Below are positions 1 through 5,794 of a DNA stretch of 9,353 bases, piece after piece; positions within the stretch are counted from its first letter, which is position 1, and the number at the start of each line of letters is the position of its first letter. The stretch spans positions 1 through 9,353 of the forward strand of contig JABMMY010000280.1 of the NCBI GenBank assembly GCA_013205415.1, given 5' to 3'. The stretch is from Deltaproteobacteria bacterium (GTDB taxonomy: Bacteria > Bdellovibrionota > FAC87 > UBA2466). The translations under genes were made by a program, and so were the position numbers. A model generated the notes under the pieces. The model was not told the origin of the DNA and made no database searches. It saw nothing but the letters and a program-made list of their open reading frames with translations.

Positions 1-54
1 ACCAAGTAGCAACTGCCGTTTCTAAGTTTCACAGAAAATAATTTTTTAGAATCT

Positions 55-58
55 GAGG
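55..58 (+). promoter_or_regulatory. Ribosome binding site fixing a GTG start
   Basis: GAGG lies six bases before the GTG at 65. No ATG in this frame gives a full signal peptide, so this site supports the GTG as the real start of the lytic transglycosylase. I see no convincing promoter in the 64 bases before the gene; the promoter may lie left of the window. Confidence 0.6.
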
Positions 59-64
59 TTAATC

Positions 65-1363
65 GTGCCAAGATTTCAACTTGCATGTGTAGGACTATTT
101 TTTTCTCTATCACTTCCCTGTTTAGCACTCATTCCCATTCCCTATTCCTTGGAGTCTCTCCGCGAAAAGGAGCTCCCCTCTTTTGGTCGACAAACTGAGG
201 CTCTCGGATATTCCTCGGATGATACCTTCATAGTGACTCCTGAACTCAAACCTCGCGTAAACTTTTGGAAGAAAATTTATACAGAACTCTCAAGCTCCCA
301 AGCGGTAATTCATGACTCCGATTATCCTGAGCTTACCTATGTAGTTCTAGATATTTCTTCTTATACAGAAAACTCGGACATTTCTTATAAGAAACGCATG
401 GCCTCCATGAATACCTTTTTTAAATTAGAGAAAATTAAAATCGCGAAAAAGTTAAAAAAACTACATCACTATCATGGAACTTTTCAAAAGCTGCCATTAG
501 AGCTCGTTTTTTTATATAAACAATTCGCCCCTATTAAAGAAAAAAATAAATATCTGGCTGCAATCGAAAGATTGCGGACACAAATAGGACAAAAAGACTA
601 TATTGCGAAAGGATTCGTTTATGGAGGTCGTTATTTTAATGAGATGATGGCAATTTTTGAAGAAAGAAAAATTCCAAAAGAACTGACCCGCCTTCCTTTA
701 GTAGAGTCTGCCTTTAATTTAAATGCAAAATCAAAGGTAGGGGCCTCTGGAATCTGGCAGTTCATGAGAAAGACGGGAAAAGAATATTTAACGATTGATC
801 GTAATCTAGATGAAAGAAATGATCCTATTGAAGCCACCAAAGCCGCGGCGGCTCTTTTAAGACAAAACTATGAGGCACTAGGATCGTGGCCGTTAGCTAT
901 TACAGCCTATAATCATGGTCGTCAGGGAGTCGCAAGGGCCGTAGCTGCCACTGGAAGTGAATCCCTTCCTCACATTATTAAGTTTCATAAAGCCCGAAGT
1001 TTTGGATTTGCTTCCGCCAATTTCTACTGTGAGTTTTTAGCTATTTTGGAGGTGGAAAGGGAGTACAGAAAGCATTTTGGGAAAATGATTGTGGATGCGC
1101 CTCTGGAATATGACAAGGTTCAAGTTCTTAAAAGCTCACCTATTAACGACCTCGCAGAGCGCTGCCAAGTTTCAAAAAAGGAGATCGGTTATTACAATCC
1201 CTCACTCACTAATTGGGTGACGCTGGGAAAAGGAAAGGTACCTCAGGGTTTTCATTTAAAGGTTCCTCCAGGAACTAAAGAACTATGTGCCAGTCCAAAG
1301 AGAGCAATGTTACACAATCCTAAAACTACCTCTGCCCAAATTGTTAGTTTTAATTTACACTGA
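65..1363 (+). CDS. Exported lytic transglycosylase, MltD-like, with LysM-like tail
   Basis: A murein lytic transglycosylase of 432 residues, expected to cleave MurNAc-GlcNAc bonds in the periplasm and leave 1,6-anhydroMurNAc ends. Residues 1-21 form a signal peptide (basic start, hydrophobic core, likely cut after CLA); the cysteine at 19 follows a proline and is not a good lipobox. Residues 60-180 are an N-terminal helical region of the kind found in deltaproteobacterial members. The SLT catalytic domain spans about 185-340: PLVES supplies the predicted catalytic Glu214, followed by GASGIWQF (227-234 region) and AYNHG (281-285), all family hallmarks. Residues 350-403 look like one degenerate LysM module (PI..LA....S..EI..YNPSL, then a VPQGFHLKVPPG ending), presumably for glycan binding. 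Start is GTG with GAGG upstream. It leads a three-gene plus-strand cluster whose second gene also belongs to a peptidoglycan-active family. Family assignment is firm; substrate preference and exact subfamily are inferred. Confidence 0.93.
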   Translation: MPRFQLACVGLFFSLSLPCLALIPIPYSLESLREKELPSFGRQTEALGYSSDDTFIVTPELKPRVNFWKKIYTELSSSQAVIHDSDYPELTYVVLDISSYTENSDISYKKRMASMNTFFKLEKIKIAKKLKKLHHYHGTFQKLPLELVFLYKQFAPIKEKNKYLAAIERLRTQIGQKDYIAKGFVYGGRYFNEMMAIFEERKIPKELTRLPLVESAFNLNAKSKVGASGIWQFMRKTGKEYLTIDRNLDERNDPIEATKAAAALLRQNYEALGSWPLAITAYNHGRQGVARAVAATGSESLPHIIKFHKARSFGFASANFYCEFLAILEVEREYRKHFGKMIVDAPLEYDKVQVLKSSPINDLAERCQVSKKEIGYYNPSLTNWVTLGKGKVPQGFHLKVPPGTKELCASPKRAMLHNPKTTSAQIVSFNLH

Positions 1364-1377
1364 GGTCATTAACCTCA
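1361..1377. repeat. Inverted repeat overlapping the stop codon of the transglycosylase gene
   Basis: TGAGGT (1361-1366) and ACCTCA (1372-1377) are perfect 6-bp arms around a 5-base spacer. The first arm begins with the gene's own TGA stop codon. It has no T-tract, so it is not a classical terminator; a small intercistronic RNA hairpin is possible. The rightmost ten bases (ATTAACCTCA) are also the reverse complement of TGAGGTTAAT at 54-63, just before the same gene. Confidence 0.45.
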
Positions 1378-1395
1378 ACAGCAATAGGCGATTTC

Positions 1396-2568
1396 ATGAA
1401 AATAGAAACAGGACTTGATCTCTTCTTAAAAAAAGAGCACACACGATTTAGAAAAGAAAGAATCGGTTTTTTAGGTAATCAGGCCTCTGTCGATCATAGC
1501 CTTCGTCACGCTTCAGAGCTTATTTTAGAAAAAAAATTAAAACTGAATGTCACCTGTTTTATGGGGCCTCAGCATGGAATTCGAGGAGAAAAACAGGACA
1601 ACATGATCGAATCTGATGATTTTATCGATTCCAAAACAAACATTCCCTGTTACAGTCTTTATGGTTCTTCTAGAAAACCCAGTCCAAAAATTTTAAGCAC
1701 TTTAGATGTTTTGGTAATCGACCTTCAAGATATCGGGTGTCGCATTTATACTTTTATGTACACCATGCTTTATTGTATGGAGGCCGCAAAAGCTCACGGG
1801 AAAAAAGTTATTATTTTAGATAGGCCTAATCCGATTGGCGGTTCTCAGGTTGAAGGAAATTTTTTAGACATGAAATTTAGCTCCTTTGTGGGATTATTTC
1901 CGATGTCTACTCGCCATGGCATGACTATGGGTGAATTAGCTTTGATGTTTAATGAAGAGTTGAATATTCACTGTGATTTAGAAATCATTAAAATAAAGGG
2001 ATGGAAAAGGAACCTCTTTTCCGAAGGTTGGGGAAGGCAGTGGGTTCCACCCTCTCCGAATATTCCTGTTGCGGAGGCGGCTCATACCTTTCCTGGTATT
2101 GTTCATTTTGAAGGAACTAATGTATCGGAAGGTCGCGGTACCACCATGCCCTTTCTTTATGTGGGAGCCCCCTTTATTAACGCTGATAAGTTAGCTGAAA
2201 AAATGAACCAACTTAAACTTTCCGGGGTTTACTTTCGTCCCATCTACTTTCAACCCACTTTTCACAAAGAAAAAGATCAGGTTTTAGGAGGGGTTCACAT
2301 ACATGTGCTAGATCGAGTTAAATTTAATTCGTTTGAAGCAGGTCTTCATCTACTTGCCATTATCGCTCAACTTTATCCTAAACTTTTTCAATGGAAACAG
2401 CCCCCTTATGAATATGAAACGGAGAAAATGCCGATCGATCTTATCGCAGGGACCGATGAGATCCGAAAATTAATTGACACTCAATCTCCAATTAAAAATT
2501 TTCTGGAAAGATCTCGTGAAGACGTGGCAACCTTCAAAAAAATAAGAGCACACTATTTGCTCTATTAA
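1396..2568 (+). CDS. NamZ/DUF1343 family protein (exo-beta-N-acetylmuramidase family, GH171)
   Basis: A 390-residue protein of the DUF1343 family, whose characterised member NamZ removes terminal N-acetylmuramic acid from peptidoglycan fragments during cell-wall recycling. Family motifs appear in order: TGLD near residue 5, GNQASVD (27-33), GPQHGIRGEKQDN (57-69), CYSLYG (85-90), DVLVIDLQDIGCRIYTF (104-120), LDRPNPIGG (141-149), RHGMTMGELA (173-182), VPPSPNIP (217-224) and EGTNVSEGRGTTMPF (239-253). Length is normal for the domain. No signal peptide is visible, so a cytoplasmic location is inferred. One oddity: residue 59 is Gln where the PEHG motif of NamZ usually has Glu. That Glu is proposed as catalytic, so activity may differ or depend on another acid such as Glu64. 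The ATG has only a weak AGG upstream. The gene follows the transglycosylase by 32 bases and precedes the hydrolase by 10, consistent with one operon. Confidence 0.9.
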   Translation: MKIETGLDLFLKKEHTRFRKERIGFLGNQASVDHSLRHASELILEKKLKLNVTCFMGPQHGIRGEKQDNMIESDDFIDSKTNIPCYSLYGSSRKPSPKILSTLDVLVIDLQDIGCRIYTFMYTMLYCMEAAKAHGKKVIILDRPNPIGGSQVEGNFLDMKFSSFVGLFPMSTRHGMTMGELALMFNEELNIHCDLEIIKIKGWKRNLFSEGWGRQWVPPSPNIPVAEAAHTFPGIVHFEGTNVSEGRGTTMPFLYVGAPFINADKLAEKMNQLKLSGVYFRPIYFQPTFHKEKDQVLGGVHIHVLDRVKFNSFEAGLHLLAIIAQLYPKLFQWKQPPYEYETEKMPIDLIAGTDEIRKLIDTQSPIKNFLERSREDVATFKKIRAHYLLY

Positions 2569-2570
2569 GG
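2567..2570 (+). promoter_or_regulatory. Ribosome binding site fixing a GTG start
   Basis: AAGG overlaps the TAA stop of the NamZ-like gene and lies eight bases before the GTG at 2579. The nearer ATG at 2574 is followed at once by CTG TGA, so it cannot be the start. This supports GTG and tight coupling of the two genes. Confidence 0.55.
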
Positions 2571-2578
2571 ATTATGCT

Positions 2579-3427
2579 GTGAACTCTGACTCTCGAGAAA
2601 TAATAGTCTCCTTGAAATCTGCAAAACTCGCAGTGAAAGTTTGGGGAGCCCCAGAGGGAACTCCCATTCTTGCTCTGCATGGTTGGTTGGATAATGCCGG
2701 CACCTTCGATCTTCTAGCCCCTTACCTTGGAAAATTTCAGTTGTTTGCAGTCGATATGCCAGGGCATGGGCTCTCCTCTCATTGGGCCGAGGGAATGAGT
2801 TATCACTCCATTGATGCGGTAGGAGTTGTAGCGCAAATCATAGAGCACTTCGCCTGGAAAAAGGTTACTATTTTAGGGCACTCCATGGGAGCCAGCATTG
2901 CAAGTCTCTTTGCGGGTGTTTTCCCAGAACGACTTGATAAATTAATCCTAATTGAAGGCCTGGGTCCTCTAGCCGCTCCTCCTGAAGATGGACCCGCTCG
3001 TCTTAAAAGATCTATTTTGCAGTATGCAGATCTCCCAAATAAAAAAATGCCCTGTTACTCCTCACCTGAACATGCGATAGAGGCAAGGAGGAAGGCCTCC
3101 AACTTAAGTAGAGAGGCTGCCACAGCCATTGTGCTAAGGGGTATTAAAGAAATTGCTGGTGGGTTTACCTGGAGAACAGATCCCCGATTAAAAACAGAAT
3201 CTCCTTTTCGAATGACAGAAGAACAGGTCATAGCTTTTCTAAATCAAATTACCTGTCCCGTTCTCTGGGTTCGGGCAAATCAGGGAATGCAACTTGATAT
3301 CTTCATGTCTCCCAGTCGACAACTTTCCATAAGACATTTAAAAATATTTCGACTGGATGGAAATCATCATGTTCACCTGGAGGATCCAAAAAAGGTAGCC
3401 GAAGCTCTCCTAGATTTTTTGTCATAA
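2579..3427 (+). CDS. Alpha/beta hydrolase (SERHL/MEST-like)
   Basis: A cytoplasmic serine hydrolase of the alpha/beta fold, 282 residues, with no signal peptide. The sequence shows HGWLDN (34-39), the oxyanion-hole strand turn typical of serine hydrolase-like (SERHL) proteins; DMPGHGLS (59-66); the nucleophile elbow GHSMGA with Ser102; and GNHHVHLEDP (261-270), which carries the catalytic histidine (263 or 264). The acidic member of the triad is not clear, though Asp240 lies in the right part of the chain. Residues 130-220 form the variable cap region that decides substrate. Such enzymes are usually esterases or lipases of unknown physiological substrate, so no specific reaction is claimed. 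Start is GTG, ten bases after the previous stop. Membership in a cluster with two wall-active families hints at a link with envelope metabolism, but nothing in the protein shows it. No terminator is visible after it. Confidence 0.88.
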   Translation: MNSDSREIIVSLKSAKLAVKVWGAPEGTPILALHGWLDNAGTFDLLAPYLGKFQLFAVDMPGHGLSSHWAEGMSYHSIDAVGVVAQIIEHFAWKKVTILGHSMGASIASLFAGVFPERLDKLILIEGLGPLAAPPEDGPARLKRSILQYADLPNKKMPCYSSPEHAIEARRKASNLSREAATAIVLRGIKEIAGGFTWRTDPRLKTESPFRMTEEQVIAFLNQITCPVLWVRANQGMQLDIFMSPSRQLSIRHLKIFRLDGNHHVHLEDPKKVAEALLDFLS

Positions 3428-3531
3428 TATAACTGAGCATTACCACCACCTACCTCATCAAATCGAGACTGTTATCTTGGGCCTTTTTAGGGTTTTCAAA
3501 AACCAATTGACGCGGAACACATTTTTGTTTA

Positions 3532-3548
3532 CCTCCTATCTCTGGAGG
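3532..3548 (+). promoter_or_regulatory. Possible Shine-Dalgarno-masking hairpin before the small secreted protein
   Basis: GGAGG at 3544-3548 is a near-ideal Shine-Dalgarno, five bases before the ATG at 3554. CCTCC at 3532-3536 is its perfect complement across a 7-base loop, giving a 5-bp stem with four G-C pairs that would hide the ribosome binding site. Whether the 5' arm is transcribed is unknown: a weak promoter candidate (TTGACG at 3507-3512 with a poor -10 near 3530) would start the RNA within or after that arm, whereas readthrough from the hydrolase gene would include it. Confidence 0.4.
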
Positions 3549-3553
3549 CATTT

Positions 3554-3940
3554 ATGTTACAAAAATATTTTTATCCTTTTTTAATTATTTCAATATTCCT
3601 TATGGGTGTTTCATCTAACAAAGCACTCTCTGAAAATAATGAAGCTGCTCAACAGATAATAACTGCGGATAACACAACCATCGTATCGCAAGAAACCTTT
3701 CTAAAGCTTCAACAAACATTTAATTCTGCGGAGAGTATTGATTCAAGCGTCACTCAAAATCCCTCCGATGCTTCACTTCATTACTATCCGATGTGGTACT
3801 GCGTCTCTCAACCCTATTATTCTAATGCTTGGTACTATTGGTACTCTACCAATTTAGATTACGCTCGCTACAGAGCTCTTAATGCCTGTACCTCCAATCA
3901 TGGTTATAATTGCTATGTGAATTGTCGGATTACCTATTAA
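3554..3940 (+). CDS. Small exported aromatic- and cysteine-rich protein, unknown function
   Basis: I do not recognise this 128-residue protein. Residues 1-26 are a clear Sec signal peptide (Lys4, hydrophobic core FLIISIFLMGV, likely cut near KALS-EN) without a lipobox, so the product should be periplasmic or secreted. Residues 27-70 are polar and Gln/Ser/Thr-rich, probably flexible. Residues 77-128 form a compact domain very rich in Tyr and Trp, with four cysteines at 83, 112, 120 and 124 that could make two disulfides. The pattern A...ALNAC with two further cysteines before the C-terminus resembles small secreted domains such as DUF4189, but the match is only by eye. Coding evidence is good: strong GGAGG five bases before the ATG, signal peptide, and a perfect terminator 18 bases after the stop. 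It is probably its own transcription unit, 126 bases after the hydrolase gene. Confidence 0.8.
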   Translation: MLQKYFYPFLIISIFLMGVSSNKALSENNEAAQQIITADNTTIVSQETFLKLQQTFNSAESIDSSVTQNPSDASLHYYPMWYCVSQPYYSNAWYYWYSTNLDYARYRALNACTSNHGYNCYVNCRITY

Positions 3941-3958
3941 GTTTTCTGTATCTGTTTT

Positions 3959-3994
3959 AAAAGGCCCCTTCAGTAAAAAGAGGGGGCCTTTTTT
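3959..3994 (+). terminator. Rho-independent terminator after the small secreted protein
   Basis: A 12-bp stem pairs 3959-3970 (AAAAGGCCCCTT) with 3981-3992 (AGGGGGCCTTTT), with one G-U wobble, a 10-base loop and a run of six T at 3989-3994. It should end the transcript of the small exported protein and isolate gshA. An alternative hairpin, CAGTAAAAA (3971-3979) with TTTTTACTG (3990-3998), uses the loop and the T-tract and cannot form together with the terminator stem. Confidence 0.9.
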
Positions 3995-4077
3995 ACTGGA
4001 TTACCCATATTTTAAAAATTGCATTCTTTAAAGCTGATCCTTCAGGGATCTTCAAGGCTAGATCTATTCGGAAAAGA

Positions 4078-4107
4078 TTGCTGAGTTCCCTCAATTGAAG
4101 ATATAGT
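4078..4107 (+). promoter_or_regulatory. Candidate gshA promoter, implying a leaderless mRNA
   Basis: TATAGT at 4102-4107 matches the -10 consensus at five of six bases, and TTGCTG at 4078-4083 lies 18 bases upstream as a partial -35. Transcription would start about 4114, right at the ATG at 4115. No Shine-Dalgarno is visible before that ATG, which agrees with a leaderless message. The rest of the 174-base gap from 3941 holds the terminator and a weak GATCC/GGATC hairpin near 4036-4050, nothing else I can support. Confidence 0.4.
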
Positions 4108-4114
4108 TCGCTCG

Positions 4115-5470
4115 ATGACTTCAAAAGAACTAAATTTTTCTGGCAGATGGATTGCCGATCTCTTGCGGTCTCAAATCAGACATCCGTCAGAAAGAAGAGT
4201 CGGAATTGAAATTGAACGGATTGGAATGTGGTCCGATTTCACTCCCCTTCAGTATTCCGATACCCAATTACCGAGCGGAGAGATTCGCTTTGGAGCGATG
4301 AGTCTGCTATCTCAACTTTCAAAGAAATATCACTGGCCCACTATAAATAATCCCCAGGGAAAAACGATAGGGCTTACCACTCCTGTAGGAAAGGTCTCTT
4401 TAGAGCCTGGTAGCCAAGTAGAACTATCCAGTGATCCCTTTTCTGATCTGATTACGGTAAAACAAAAGGTTTCCTATTTCGAAACTGCGGTTTCAGAACT
4501 CACCACGAATTGGGGCCTTTCCTGGATTGGATTGGGGGTTAATCCCATCAACTCAATTTCTGAAATTGAACTTATTCCTTCCACTCGTTATGAAATCATG
4601 ACCGATTTTTTAGATAAAAGAGCTTTGCTGGGAACAAGCATGATGAAAAGAACAAGTTCTGTTCAAATCAATTTAGATTACACCAGTGAAGAGGAGGCCA
4701 TAGAGATGCTTCGAGTGTCTCTTTTGGTGGCACCAGTTTCTTATGCCCTATTTGCAAATTCCCCATTTTCAGAGGGAGTAAAGACAGATTACCAATCATT
4801 TCGAGGAAAAATATGGCAAGAGACCGATCCCTCTAGAACAGGCCTATTACCTGAAGCCTTTAAAGATAACTTTGGTTTTGATGAGTATGCGAACTATTTA
4901 TGGCAAGAGCCTTTAATGTTTGTGCAGAATGAAAAAACAAAATATCTACCAGGTGAAGGACTTTCACTGGACCAGATTAAACAGGGAAAATTAATGGGTG
5001 TGACCTGTTCAGAAATGAATCAATTAAATTCCATGCGAGAGCTCTTTTGTGAAGCGAGAATCAAATTAGGTTATGTAGAGGTGAGATCTATCGATGGATT
5101 ACTGCCAGAGTATCGTGATGCTGCAAGTGCCTTTTGGCTAGGAGTTTTATATAGCCCTACAGCTAGAAAAGAGGCGTTTAATCTTTTGGGGAAACTCAAC
5201 ACTCAAGAACGACAAGAGCTATTTAACTCCTCTTTAAAAATAGGCTTAAAAGCCAAACAAGGAGCCGTTTCATTATCGCATGTTGCCCGGGTTCTTGTAG
5301 AGGTTGCAGAAAGCGAATTAAAAGCGCGCGGATTTGGAGAGGAGAAGCTGCTGGAACCACTTAAAAGAAATGTAAAAATCAACGAAAATCCGGCTTCACT
5401 TATTTTGAAAAAATTTAGAGATGACTGGAACTCAGATATTAAAAAGGTAGTGGAGTACACTCGCCAATAA
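4115..5470 (+). CDS. gshA: Glutamate-cysteine ligase, plant/proteobacterial (GCS2) type
   Basis: Catalyses ATP-dependent joining of glutamate and cysteine to gamma-glutamylcysteine, the first and rate-limiting step of glutathione synthesis, in the cytoplasm. The 451 residues match the type-2 family in length and motif order: VGIEIER (29-35), VSLEPGSQVELS (94-105), STRYEIM (156-162), MMKRTSSVQINLDY (176-189), FANSPF (213-218), RGKIWQETDPSRTG (230-243), YLWQEPLMFV (261-270) and VEVRSIDG (321-328). These cover the acidic metal/ATP-binding and substrate-binding segments conserved in the family. An in-frame stop lies at 4082 and no other usual start codon follows it before 4115, so the ATG is the first possible start; it has no Shine-Dalgarno. 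A glutaredoxin-fold gene follows by 19 bases, making a thiol operon. The partner gshB (glutathione synthetase) is not in the window. Assignment is firm. Confidence 0.94.
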   Translation: MTSKELNFSGRWIADLLRSQIRHPSERRVGIEIERIGMWSDFTPLQYSDTQLPSGEIRFGAMSLLSQLSKKYHWPTINNPQGKTIGLTTPVGKVSLEPGSQVELSSDPFSDLITVKQKVSYFETAVSELTTNWGLSWIGLGVNPINSISEIELIPSTRYEIMTDFLDKRALLGTSMMKRTSSVQINLDYTSEEEAIEMLRVSLLVAPVSYALFANSPFSEGVKTDYQSFRGKIWQETDPSRTGLLPEAFKDNFGFDEYANYLWQEPLMFVQNEKTKYLPGEGLSLDQIKQGKLMGVTCSEMNQLNSMRELFCEARIKLGYVEVRSIDGLLPEYRDAASAFWLGVLYSPTARKEAFNLLGKLNTQERQELFNSSLKIGLKAKQGAVSLSHVARVLVEVAESELKARGFGEEKLLEPLKRNVKINENPASLILKKFRDDWNSDIKKVVEYTRQ

Positions 5471-5489
5471 ATAAAGAGAGGAAATTATT

Positions 5490-5738
5490 ATGATCGAGCT
5501 TTATCACTCTGAAGGTTGTCCATTCTGCGTTAAGGTGCGGGTTGCTTTTGAACAGATGGGGGTGGCTTATATCTCCAAGGCAATGCCACTAAGAGTCACC
5601 TCATTTTTCAAAGATGAGCTGATTAAACTCGGAGGAAAATCTCAGGTCCCATTTCTAGTAGATCCAGAACGAGGCCTACAAATGTACGAAAGTGATGACA
5701 TCATAGATTACGTAAAGAAGAATTATGTTAAATTATAA
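5490..5738 (+). CDS. Glutaredoxin-fold protein (GST N-terminal-like) with CPFC active site
   Basis: An 82-residue thioredoxin-fold protein expected to use glutathione for disulfide exchange or deglutathionylation in the cytoplasm. The active site is CPFC (Cys10-Cys13), directly after the first strand, as in glutaredoxins. The cis-proline loop is SQVPFLVD (51-58), and the C-terminal YESDDIIDYV (66-75) is the glutathione gamma-Glu-binding segment shared by glutaredoxins and GST N-terminal domains. The absence of a helical C-terminal domain argues against a full GST. AGAGG at 5477-5481 lies eight bases before the ATG, and the gene begins 19 bases after gshA, so the two are almost certainly co-transcribed: one makes the glutathione precursor and the other uses glutathione. 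No clear terminator follows; only a weak inverted repeat lies between it and the convergent gene. Confidence 0.9.
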   Translation: MIELYHSEGCPFCVKVRVAFEQMGVAYISKAMPLRVTSFFKDELIKLGGKSQVPFLVDPERGLQMYESDDIIDYVKKNYVKL

Positions 5739-5757
5739 GAGGTGAAATATTATTCTT

Positions 5758-5794
5758 TAGCAGTAAATTCTATTTTTTGATTTTTGGACTGCTA
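5758..5794. repeat. Inverted repeat between convergent genes
   Basis: TAGCAGT (5758-5764) and ACTGCTA (5788-5794) are perfect 7-bp arms around an AT-rich 23-base loop. The right arm contains the TAG stop of the minus-strand membrane protein gene. It lies between the ends of two convergent genes, where a shared terminator is expected, but no T-tract follows the stem on either strand, so a terminator role is only possible. Confidence 0.35.

Noticed and set aside
631..840. Minus-strand open frame of 69 codons inside the transglycosylase gene
   Set aside because: Lies wholly opposite the conserved catalytic domain; no ribosome binding site or recognisable protein features.
3491..3504. GGTTTT-CA-AAAACC palindrome after the hydrolase gene
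   Set aside because: Loop of two bases and no T-tract after it, so it does not work as a terminator.
5203..5460. Minus-strand open frame of 85 codons inside gshA
   Set aside because: Serine- and phenylalanine-rich product typical of an antisense shadow of a real gene.
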